Below the pieces are notes generated by a model, which was not told the origin of the DNA, ran no database searches, and saw only the letters and a list, made by a program, of their open reading frames with translations. 61,700 nucleotides of DNA from Planctomycetota bacterium (GTDB lineage Bacteria > Planctomycetota > Phycisphaerae > Tepidisphaerales > Tepidisphaeraceae), in the NCBI GenBank assembly GCA_038746835.1, contig JBCDKH010000003.1:1-61700 (forward strand). Reading direction: 5' to 3'. Shown in pieces: positions 34,911-42,328 of the stretch. Position 1 is the first letter of the stretch. Each line of letters starts with the position of its first letter. The position numbers and the translations under genes were made by a program.

Positions 34911-35372
34911 ATGACGCAGAACATGCCACGCACGACGATTGTCGCCGGCGTCCTCTTGATCCTTCTTGGGCTGCTCGGCTTCGTGTTCGGCGGCGGTTTC
35001 GGCGATGTGCAAGAAGGCCTCGATCACGGGCAGAGCTTCACGAAGGCACTCGCTGACTCCCCGACCAGATCGGCTCTGATTCCACTCGTGCCCGGTGTTG
35101 CGATCGGAGTCTGCGGGGTCATCGCGTTGCTCGGACCGAAGCCTCGGATGATCGCAATGCATCTCGCCGTTTTGCTGGGATTGCTTGGAGCACTCGCAAC
35201 GATGCCTCCGATCTTCGCCCGCGTCTTGCCGGGTAAGGCGTCCGCCCTGGCGATCGTGAGCGTTGTCGGAATGCTCGTTCTCTGCGGCGGCTACGTGATT
35301 ATCGCGGTCCAGTCGTTCATCGCTGCCAGGAAAGCCCGCAAGGAGGCCGAGGGTTTCGAGGTCGTCCGGTAA
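34911..35372 (+). CDS. small four-helix membrane protein, unknown function
   Basis: 153 residues with four membrane segments (about residues 10-28, 57-74, 81-99 and 112-133). The first two are split by a soluble Asp/Gly-rich loop (FGGGFGDVQEGLDHGQSFTKALADSP). A basic C-terminal tail (KARKEAEGF) is probably cytoplasmic. The proline in TMPPIFARVLPGKAS breaks the helix pair. No family recognised. It lies between the exopolysaccharide operon and a LysM lipoprotein gene. Confidence 0.72.
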   Translation: MTQNMPRTTIVAGVLLILLGLLGFVFGGGFGDVQEGLDHGQSFTKALADSPTRSALIPLVPGVAIGVCGVIALLGPKPRMIAMHLAVLLGLLGALATMPPIFARVLPGKASALAIVSVVGMLVLCGGYVIIAVQSFIAARKARKEAEGFEVVR

Positions 35373-35420
35373 AGGGCTGGCTCTGCTGGCTGTCGAACGC
35401 GTGGGCCGACGTTGTCGGAC

Positions 35421-35804
35421 ATGCACAGCGTGCCCGGCACCGGACTTCTGCTCACGATCGTCGTCGCCGGCTGCGCCACGATCCGGCCGCCGAGCCAGGT
35501 CGCGTTGCCCGAGCCCGAGTCACCAACGGCCGAATCTGAAACGGCGACGCCGGGTCACTTCGACGTCCTGGCCGTCGGCGACACGGCGACGCCGCAGTTC
35601 GACTTCACCAAGCCCGTCCCGACGCAGACCATTGTCGTCGGTCATCGTCAGCCGACACGACACGTCGTCGCGCCTGGCGAAACGCTCTTCGGCATCGCCC
35701 GAGAATACCTCGGGCACGGCGGCCGTTGGCGCGAACTGCTCGACTCCAACCCACGCCTCCAGCCGGACACGCTCGCTGCGGGCGACGTGGTGGTCATCCC
35801 GTGA
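35421..35804 (+). CDS. LysM-domain lipoprotein
   Basis: 127 residues. A short signal segment ends in the lipobox VAGC, with Cys18 as likely lipidation site. A Pro/Glu/Thr-rich linker follows, then a C-terminal LysM domain (residues ~78-127) that reads VVAPGETLFGIAREYLG..RWRELLDSNPRLQPDTLAAGDVVVIP. LysM binds peptidoglycan or other GlcNAc polymers. ATG at 35421 gives a compact signal peptide; an upstream TTG would add three residues. A cell-wall-binding role is inferred. Confidence 0.8.
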   Translation: MHSVPGTGLLLTIVVAGCATIRPPSQVALPEPESPTAESETATPGHFDVLAVGDTATPQFDFTKPVPTQTIVVGHRQPTRHVVAPGETLFGIAREYLGHGGRWRELLDSNPRLQPDTLAAGDVVVIP

Positions 35805-35840
35805 TGCGAGTGTTGGATTCGGTGATCGGGCCAGTCGCGG

Positions 35841-36419
35841 TCACAGGTGACGCAGCAGCTCACCCAGCGAGGAAATGGTCACGGCCGGTTCATCGTCGAA
35901 CGGGCGATCGTCGCCGTGACTGATCCAGACCGACACGCAGCCGGCCGCGTTGCCGGCGGCAATGTCGAAGACGCTGTCGCCGACCATCAAGCACTCCGAA
36001 CACCGGCGGCCGATGCGTTCGGCAGCGATGTGGAGCGGCGTCGGATCGGGCTTGAACGGCAAGCCGTCGTCGCGGGCAATCGTCGGACACGGCGGTAGTC
36101 CGTGCACGCGCCAGACGGTCTCGACGACCATTCGGCTGTTGCGCGTGATGACCGCGAACGGCAAACCGCGTCGGCCGAGCTCTTGGAGCACGTCGTGACA
36201 CGCCGGGTCGAGCTCGCTCGCCTCGGCGTCGGCCTGCTCGTGCCGGTGTAGAACCCGCTCCGCCTCGGCACGATCCGCCGGCGAGAGCTCGTCCATCGCC
36301 TCCAGAATCGCCCGGCCCGGCGGCAGGCCGATGTCGCGGCGGATCGCGTCGAAGTCCAGCGTCGGCCGCGTCAGCGTGCCGTCCATGTCGAAAAGCACGC
36401 CACGCACGTGGAAGTCCAT
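35841..36419 (-). CDS. HAD-superfamily phosphatase, phosphoglycolate-phosphatase-like
   Basis: 192 residues. HAD motif I is LFDMDGTLT with nucleophile Asp11 and Asp13. Motif II is VITRNS, motif III has the lysine in GLPFKPDP, and motif IV is MVGDSVFDIAAGNAAG. A small helical cap domain lies between (residues ~28-75). Likely acts on small phosphate esters such as phosphoglycolate, or on nucleotides. ATG at 36419 is chosen over a TTG at 36440. The start codon sits in a perfect 13-bp hairpin (36394-36431), and TACCGT lies 21 nt upstream, so the message probably begins right at this structure. Confidence 0.85.
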   Translation of the reverse strand: MDFHVRGVLFDMDGTLTRPTLDFDAIRRDIGLPPGRAILEAMDELSPADRAEAERVLHRHEQADAEASELDPACHDVLQELGRRGLPFAVITRNSRMVVETVWRVHGLPPCPTIARDDGLPFKPDPTPLHIAAERIGRRCSECLMVGDSVFDIAAGNAAGCVSVWISHGDDRPFDDEPAVTISSLGELLRHL

Positions 36420-36431
36420 GCGTGGCGTGCT
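36394..36431 (-). promoter_or_regulatory. 13-bp hairpin containing the HAD start codon
   Basis: Arms 36394-36406 and 36419-36431 are perfectly complementary with a 12-nt loop; the ATG (36419-36417) is at the arm/loop boundary. Folding would restrict ribosome access. Confidence 0.55.
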
Positions 36432-36467
36432 CGAGTTCAAACGGTAATGAGGACCGTGGCGGCTCGA

Positions 36468-36992
36468 CTATTCGAGGATGACGCCCAGACCCAGGCTGAA
36501 GATGAACGTGCCGTCATCGATCGCATCGTCAGCGGCCTCGTCGTCTTCGAAGAAGAACTGGTACTCGACCTGCCCGAAGAGGAACCAGCTCTCGGCCAGG
36601 AAGTACTTCACGCCGCCCTCAGGACCGGCGAAGAAGGTGTCGGTAACCGAGTCGCCGTAGTTGTAGCCGAAGCTGGCACCGACGAATGGCTGCAGCTCGG
36701 AGCCGACCTCGCCGAAGTGGTAGTTGGCAAAGACCGCGGTGCTTCCGTCGAGTGCGTTGACGCCGATGTCGTTGTAGCGGACGTTCTGTCGGACGCCGCC
36801 TTCGATCTGGTCGGCGAAGAAGTAGCCGACGCTGGCGGTGAGGTCGAGCTGCGTGCTGTCGAACTCGACGTCGGTCTGCGAGTTGCCGCTCAGGCGGAGC
36901 TCGATGTCCTGCTCCTGGAACTGGGCGGACGCGGCGGACGTCAGACCGATGACCGCAGCGGCGGCGACGAGCGTGGTGGTGATGTAGTTCAT
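36468..36992 (-). CDS. small outer-membrane beta-barrel-like protein
   Basis: 174 residues. Signal peptide MNYITTTLVAAAAVIGLTSAASAQ with a likely cut after ASA. The mature part alternates polar and hydrophobic residues in short strands (e.g. VEFDSTQLDLTASVGYFFADQ, ELQPFVGASFGYNYGDS) and ends in the strand TFIFSLGLGVILE. This is the pattern of OmpA/OmpW-like eight-stranded barrels. Two nearby ATGs exist; 36992 gives the shorter signal peptide. It is followed on the same strand by the HAD gene 49 bp on. Ligand unknown. Confidence 0.75.
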   Translation of the reverse strand: MNYITTTLVAAAAVIGLTSAASAQFQEQDIELRLSGNSQTDVEFDSTQLDLTASVGYFFADQIEGGVRQNVRYNDIGVNALDGSTAVFANYHFGEVGSELQPFVGASFGYNYGDSVTDTFFAGPEGGVKYFLAESWFLFGQVEYQFFFEDDEAADDAIDDGTFIFSLGLGVILE

Positions 36993-37108
36993 GATCATGA
37001 AAGCGAAGCGGTTCAGGCGGTGACGGCGTCGAGTCGCCACCACCACACATCGGCCGTTGTACGTGCGTTGCCGCCTCGTGCGGAACGGGCAATCGGCTGC
37101 TGTGCTGC

Positions 37109-38074
37109 TCAACTTAGCGCTTCTGCGACCCGCGTCGCCCCGGCCGTGCCGCTGCGCCAGGCCGCCTCGACGCCGTCCCCGAGCAACCAGTCGCCTGCTA
37201 CTACAAATCGGCCGTTTTCCTCAGAAAGACAAGGCATGCCCACCGGCGTCGGCGTGGTGACAAAGCGCCACCGATGGGCCACACGATGCGCGGGCGGCTG
37301 GGTCATGCCGAGGACCGCGGCAACGTGTCGCGCTGCCTCGGCCGCGATCTCCTCCGGCCGCGCTTCGAGAAATTGCTCGCTGAAGTCGTGCGTCAGATGC
37401 ACAGCCCACGCACCATCGCCCGCGCGGATCAGTCGCTCGATCGGACCGCGTCGCACGTGAGCAAGGCCGAAGTCGGCTTCGTCGGATTCCCACGCGACCA
37501 TCGCCGCCCACGTCGGCCGCATCGTGACCGACTCGACCTTGGCAGCAAGGTCCGGATGGGCTTCGCCGACAATGGCCGGGACTTGCGGTGCTGGGCACGT
37601 GAGAACGATCGCGTCGAAGCCGTCGATCGCAGGCTGATCCTGGAACGCCAGCCGGCCCGAGCCGGCCTCGGTGACGTGGTGTTTCGGATGAAACGTCACG
37701 CCGGGCGTGGCCGCGAGGTGTTTGGCGATGGCGTTGATGGCCGGCGTGCCGGTGACGAACCGCGTCGGATCCTCGGTGACGCCATCGCCGTCGATGAGCA
37801 CCGCCCGGCCAGCGAAGGCCGTCGCGACGCCGGCTTGCTTCCATGCCTCGACGGCATTGCGGAATTCAGGATCGGTCGCTTCGAAGACCGCGCAGCCGTG
37901 GTTGAAGACGATCGGCCTTCCCGCGACCTCCGCCCGGCGGACGCTGGTCCGCCCGCCCGGCCCGCGGGCCTTATCGAAGACATCGACGCGGTGCCCCCGC
38001 CTCGCTAGTTCGGCGGCGGCGGTCAGTGCTGTGATTCCTCCACCAGTTATCGCGACGCGTGGGTCCGTGCTCAC
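37109..38074 (-). CDS. FAD-dependent oxidoreductase, renalase/amine-oxidase-like
   Basis: 321 residues. The dinucleotide-binding start is VAITGGGITALTAAAELARRGHRVDVFDKARGPGGRTS, a GxGxxG-like loop followed by the acidic ribose-binding position and the GGR(T/M) motif of the amine-oxidase/renalase superfamily. The C-terminal FAD motif is RFVVAGDWLLGDGVEAAWRSG. Size and domain order fit renalase-like bacterial proteins. Start GTG at 38074 lies 5 nt after TACGGT on the minus strand. The substrate cannot be predicted. It starts 36 bp after the stop of the Cys-rich protein gene on the same strand. Confidence 0.82.
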   Translation of the reverse strand: MSTDPRVAITGGGITALTAAAELARRGHRVDVFDKARGPGGRTSVRRAEVAGRPIVFNHGCAVFEATDPEFRNAVEAWKQAGVATAFAGRAVLIDGDGVTEDPTRFVTGTPAINAIAKHLAATPGVTFHPKHHVTEAGSGRLAFQDQPAIDGFDAIVLTCPAPQVPAIVGEAHPDLAAKVESVTMRPTWAAMVAWESDEADFGLAHVRRGPIERLIRAGDGAWAVHLTHDFSEQFLEARPEEIAAEAARHVAAVLGMTQPPAHRVAHRWRFVTTPTPVGMPCLSEENGRFVVAGDWLLGDGVEAAWRSGTAGATRVAEALS

Positions 38075-38110
38075 GCTGAACCGTACTCCAGCAAGCGACG
38101 CGAACTTCGA

Positions 38111-38509
38111 CTACCCGACGCCCGCACGGCACCAGGGGCACGTGCAATCGCTGTCGTCTTCGTGCAGATGACAGTGCTCGTCGGGGTCGCGGGCCTTGTC
38201 CATGACCGGACAACCGCAGCCGGCGTCGCGATCGGGGGCAGCGAGTGGCCGGTGCTGCATCGGTCGGCCGCAGTGATTGAGGCCGCCTTCGCGGACGTGC
38301 AACGGACACGCCTGACAGGCGGCATAGCGGGTCGTCCAGGCCTCGTAGACGGGCAGGGCGTGCAGGCTCCGCAGACGCGACTTGGCAAACTTCGTCGCAG
38401 CCCGGCTCCACACAGCGACGGGGCGACCTTTGCGTCGCCGCGTTCGTTCGAAGGCCGTCGGGCCACCTGAGCAACCAAAGCACGCCACTGGAACTGGATC
38501 GGCGTTCAC
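38111..38509 (-). CDS. cysteine-rich protein, possible metal binding
   Basis: 132 residues with 11 cysteines (10, 13, 65, 68, 80, 98, 100, 113, 122, 124, 127). The arrangement is CxxC near the N-terminus, CQAC, a lone Cys80 in NHCGRP, then CGC and a terminal HCHLHEDDSDCTCPWC cluster rich in His. This suggests zinc or iron-sulfur binding. Starts at GTG. A long frame on the opposite strand overlaps its first part but belongs to the upstream side of the GT-C gene. No named family recognised. Confidence 0.65.
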   Translation of the reverse strand: MNADPVPVACFGCSGGPTAFERTRRRKGRPVAVWSRAATKFAKSRLRSLHALPVYEAWTTRYAACQACPLHVREGGLNHCGRPMQHRPLAAPDRDAGCGCPVMDKARDPDEHCHLHEDDSDCTCPWCRAGVG

Positions 38510-38621
38510 GCGTCTTTGGCTCGAACGGGCGTGTTACGCTCGAACGGGCAACGCGGCTTGCCCACGGCGTCGGGAGGCGGACAATGCTCCACCGGCTGCC
38601 CCGCGGCCGGGCGGGACCTTC

Positions 38622-40385
38622 ATGCTCTTTCGTGCCGAGCCACCTCTGTCCTCCGCCACCCAGCCCGCCGTCGAGGCCGGGCAACCCTCTCCGCAGACGC
38701 TCGTCGACTGGACGCCGAGCTGGGCGCCGATCGTCCTGAAGCTTCGACCGTGGCTCGTGGGCGTGTGGCTGCTCGTGCACCTGGCCGCGTTCAACGGGCA
38801 GTGGCGCATCGGCTTGGACTCGGCGCAGTACCGCGCCATCGGTCACTCCCTGGCGATCGGCGAGGGCTATGCGGTCCTGGGCGAGTCGCACGACAAGGTC
38901 TATCCCGGCCTGCCGATCCTGCTGGCCGGGCTGGAGCGTGCCTTCGGCCCCGACGCCGTCTGGCCCGGCATCGTGACGATGCTGCTGATCTCAGTCGGCG
39001 TCGTGCTGCTGACGTATCGCCTGATGCGCAGCGTCCTGCCCGACTGGGCGGCAACGATCGTGGCGGCGGGAGTGGCGTTTAACTGGCGATTCGTGCAGCA
39101 GGGGCACGAGCTGATGACAGACCTGCCGTTCCTGCTGGGCGTGATGATCGCCTTGGTCGGACTAGAGGCCGTGGTCGGTGGGCCCGGACGGACCGGCATG
39201 CGGTCGACCAGCTGGCCCAAGATCGCCGGCTGGCTCGTCCTGGCAGCCGTCGGCTTCGTGCTGGCCTTGTCGATGAGGCCGACGGCCTGGGTGCTGGCGG
39301 TCGCGGCAGCGCTCTGGGCGACGGGCATCGCGATCGCCGGACTCCGCTCGCGCGAGACCGCCCAGCGGCGTCGCGGCATCGCGGAGGCAGTGACGCTCTG
39401 CGTCGTCGTGCTGACCGGCATCGTCTTCAGGCTCTTCGACCCACGCTCGGCCCTGAGCGATCGAGGCAGCTACGAGCGCGAACTGCTCGAACGGCTCCAA
39501 CAGCTCGTCAACGAGCCGAGCCTCTGGCTCGATCGATTCCCAACCATCGCCATCGAGATCTTCGACCAGGACATCGCCCGGCTCTTCTTCGGCGAGCGAA
39601 TCGAAATCCTCAACGTCGTCTTCACGATCTCGATTCTGGTCGGCGTTTTTCTTCTGGCCGTGCGTCGTGACGACCCGTCGCTGCGTCGGCCGCTGTGGAC
39701 GCTGGTGGTCGCGGTGTTGATGGGCACGCTGTTCATGCTCAGCAGCGAGGCGCGCTACTGGCTGATGGTCCTGCCGATCCTGTGGGTCGGCTGGATGTTG
39801 ATCGTCTTCCGCACCGGCGTCCGCTGGCTGGCAACGATGCGCAGTCGCAGCGTGTTTGCCGGCGTCTTGATCGCCGCGGTGTTCGTCGGCAACGGCATCC
39901 ACATCGGCAAGCTCATCTACGAGCAGCGATCCACACCGTTCCTGCGGCACTACAAGGACGGCGTCTACGCGCCGCTGGCGGAGTTCGCCCAGCTCATGAA
40001 GACCGACACGCCGCCCGACGCGATCTTCGTCGGCCCGCAGGCACCGGTGCTGAGTTACCTGAGCGAGCGCCGCGTCCGCAGCCAGCGCGACCTGAACTTC
40101 GGCGAGATCACGGATCGGGTCGATCGGCTGCTCACGCTCCGCGACAGCGACGCGACGTGGATGGTCTTCCCGTACAACCCGTACAAGCCCAAGGATTACA
40201 ACATCGGAGCGCTCATTCGTGACGGCGCGCTCTATGCCGCCAACCTGCGGCAGGAAGACGGCATCCTGCTCGAACTCCGCGACACCGACGGCACGATGCG
40301 CACGTGGTGGGCGGCACCGTTCTTCATCGACGAGTTGCAGATTCCCGAGAGCGAGCGAAGGCGTTTGAAGTCGGAGGACCGATGA
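38622..40385 (+). CDS. polytopic GT-C-like membrane glycosyltransferase, member 1 of 3
   Basis: 587 residues with about ten membrane segments and a C-terminal soluble domain from ~residue 430. The first periplasmic loop carries the GT-C/PMT-like catalytic region, IGLDSAQYRAIGHSLAIGEGYAVLGES, with an Asp near the start. It then repeats the layout of the next two genes (40382, 42318), with a shared PGLP/PGWP..LLAGL motif. The protein presumably transfers a sugar from a polyprenyl-phosphate donor to a glycan or protein in the periplasm. ATG at 38622 is chosen; the upstream frame is antisense to the Cys-rich gene. The stop overlaps the next ATG (ATGA). Confidence 0.8.
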   Translation: MLFRAEPPLSSATQPAVEAGQPSPQTLVDWTPSWAPIVLKLRPWLVGVWLLVHLAAFNGQWRIGLDSAQYRAIGHSLAIGEGYAVLGESHDKVYPGLPILLAGLERAFGPDAVWPGIVTMLLISVGVVLLTYRLMRSVLPDWAATIVAAGVAFNWRFVQQGHELMTDLPFLLGVMIALVGLEAVVGGPGRTGMRSTSWPKIAGWLVLAAVGFVLALSMRPTAWVLAVAAALWATGIAIAGLRSRETAQRRRGIAEAVTLCVVVLTGIVFRLFDPRSALSDRGSYERELLERLQQLVNEPSLWLDRFPTIAIEIFDQDIARLFFGERIEILNVVFTISILVGVFLLAVRRDDPSLRRPLWTLVVAVLMGTLFMLSSEARYWLMVLPILWVGWMLIVFRTGVRWLATMRSRSVFAGVLIAAVFVGNGIHIGKLIYEQRSTPFLRHYKDGVYAPLAEFAQLMKTDTPPDAIFVGPQAPVLSYLSERRVRSQRDLNFGEITDRVDRLLTLRDSDATWMVFPYNPYKPKDYNIGALIRDGALYAANLRQEDGILLELRDTDGTMRTWWAAPFFIDELQIPESERRRLKSEDR

Positions 40386-42328
40386 CCTCGGCCGGTGCTG
40401 CGTCGGCCACGGTGCCGGGCGGGCACCGGCGATGGGACGTCCCAGCCGCGATGGCGGTCGTGCTGCTCGTCTTCACGCTCGTCCACAATCCGTACTGGGT
40501 GCCCACCGGCGACGGCGAGGTCTTTCTGACCGCCGCCCGCAACCTCGCCAGCGGCGACGGGCTGACGTACCTCGGCGAGCCACTTCGCATCGTCGCACCC
40601 GGCTGGCCCGCGACGCTCGCAGGTTTGCTGTGGCTCGGCGACGGACGGATCGTCGTCATGAAGCTGGCACAGATCGCGTTCATGGCGATCGGGCTCTTCG
40701 CTTGGCTGATGGCGTTGCAGCGTGGACGGACGCGGCACGTCGCGGCCGGGAGTGTGATGCTGGCGGCGATCGCCTCGCCGCTCTATCCGCTGACGTTCTG
40801 GCCGCATTCGGACGCGATCTTCGTCGCCTTCGCCGGCGGGTCGGTCTGGGCGGCGGCGATGTTCCGTGCGACGGGGCGATGGCGGTGGCTCGGGCTGACG
40901 TGTGGACTCCTGGCGGTCGGCATCGCGATGCGCTGGGCGGGTCTTCCCTTTGCCGTCGTTCCAGCTGCGATCTGTGTTGGCACGCGGCGCGGCGGCAAGC
41001 TCGCGGCGGGTATCACCGGCGCGATCGCGGTCCTGCTCACCGGGGCCATTGCGTTCGGGCTGGTCCTCTCGCTAGTGCGCTCCGGAACGCTCATCCCGCT
41101 GGCGACGTCCGTCACGCCGTCACTGTTCGTTCGCGAGATTCCGGAGATGTCGCTCATCAGCGAGGTCTGGTTTCGCCTGCAACGCCTGCCCGACTGGGTC
41201 GGCTGGACACTGTTTGCCCCGATGCGCTTCCTAGGCTTCGGCGGCGGCGGGGCGATCGGCGAATGGCTCAACCGCAGCGTCGGCTGGCTCGCCGTCCTCC
41301 TGCTCGCGACGGCAGCGATCGTCGAAGCCCGACGTGGCCGATGGCTGTTCCTCGGCGTGCTCGCCTATGTCGTTGGCCTCGCAGCAGCCTGGCCCTTCCC
41401 GAACTCGCGCTACCTCGTCCCGATCCTGCCCGGCCTGATCGCGGGCATCCTCGTCGCGCTGCATTGGGCCGCCTCTTCGCGCGAAAGCCCTGCCCTTTTG
41501 ATTTGCGTTGCCGGACTCGGAGGAATCGCAACCCTCTTTTTCCCTTTCGAGGCGCTTCCGCTGCCCTCGTGGCTCTGGTGGCTCCGGCCCTTGCTTGACC
41601 TCTTCAGCTCCGTTGCCGGACTCGATCTTCTCGCCGGATTTACAGTCACGGTTGCAATACTCGCTTCGGCACGTGGGGGCATGAATCGCTGGCATCCGAT
41701 CCGCGTTCTGGAGCCAGTAACACGCGTCACGTTCATCGCGATGTTCGTCCTCGTCAACGCGGCCATGTGGGCGACGGACGTCTGGATCGCCCGGTCCGGC
41801 GACGCCGACACGTACTACGCCCGTTACGAGGCCGGCCTGCATTGGAACCTGATGGCCGTCGCCGACGAGCTGGCCGACAGCGAAGGTTCGATCGCCGTCA
41901 GCGAGCGGTATGAGAACCTGAATGAACGCTGGGACTACCAGCACGCCGAGCGCGTCGTCGCGTACATCGCCGATCGCCCGTCGACGCCGGTGCCCGGGCC
42001 GCTGACGGGTTGGAGTGTCAAAAAGCTCCAGCAGTGGGCCCGCGACAACGACGTCGCGTGGTACGTCCACCAGAACCCGACGGTGCCGGGCCGCGTGTGG
42101 CACTTCCGCCTGACGCCCGACGAGCACGCGGCCGTCACGCAGCGCGAACGTCCCGGCCCGCGCGAGTGGCAGTTCGAGCTGTATCGCATGCAGAACTTCG
42201 CCGGCCCCGACGAGCCGCCGCGGAAGTGGCTCACGCCCCACGTCACGCCACCGCTTGTGGGCGATCGGCTCCACGAGATCGCAACGCGCGTCCCCCACTG
42301 GCCCGGAGGCGAGCGCGATGACCGCTGA
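40382..42328 (+). CDS. polytopic GT-C-like membrane glycosyltransferase, member 2 of 3
   Basis: 648 residues. After helix 1 the loop reads PTGDGEVFLTAARNLASGDGLTYLGEPLRIVAPGWPATLAGLL, close to that of member 3 and to ArnT/PMT-type loop-1 regions. About ten to twelve membrane segments follow, and a soluble domain begins near residue 490. It overlaps its upstream neighbour by 4 bases and its downstream neighbour by 11 bases, so the three are translated together. No family-specific donor motif is seen. Probably acts in surface-glycan or glycoprotein assembly. Confidence 0.8.
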   Translation: MTSAGAASATVPGGHRRWDVPAAMAVVLLVFTLVHNPYWVPTGDGEVFLTAARNLASGDGLTYLGEPLRIVAPGWPATLAGLLWLGDGRIVVMKLAQIAFMAIGLFAWLMALQRGRTRHVAAGSVMLAAIASPLYPLTFWPHSDAIFVAFAGGSVWAAAMFRATGRWRWLGLTCGLLAVGIAMRWAGLPFAVVPAAICVGTRRGGKLAAGITGAIAVLLTGAIAFGLVLSLVRSGTLIPLATSVTPSLFVREIPEMSLISEVWFRLQRLPDWVGWTLFAPMRFLGFGGGGAIGEWLNRSVGWLAVLLLATAAIVEARRGRWLFLGVLAYVVGLAAAWPFPNSRYLVPILPGLIAGILVALHWAASSRESPALLICVAGLGGIATLFFPFEALPLPSWLWWLRPLLDLFSSVAGLDLLAGFTVTVAILASARGGMNRWHPIRVLEPVTRVTFIAMFVLVNAAMWATDVWIARSGDADTYYARYEAGLHWNLMAVADELADSEGSIAVSERYENLNERWDYQHAERVVAYIADRPSTPVPGPLTGWSVKKLQQWARDNDVAWYVHQNPTVPGRVWHFRLTPDEHAAVTQRERPGPREWQFELYRMQNFAGPDEPPRKWLTPHVTPPLVGDRLHEIATRVPHWPGGERDDR

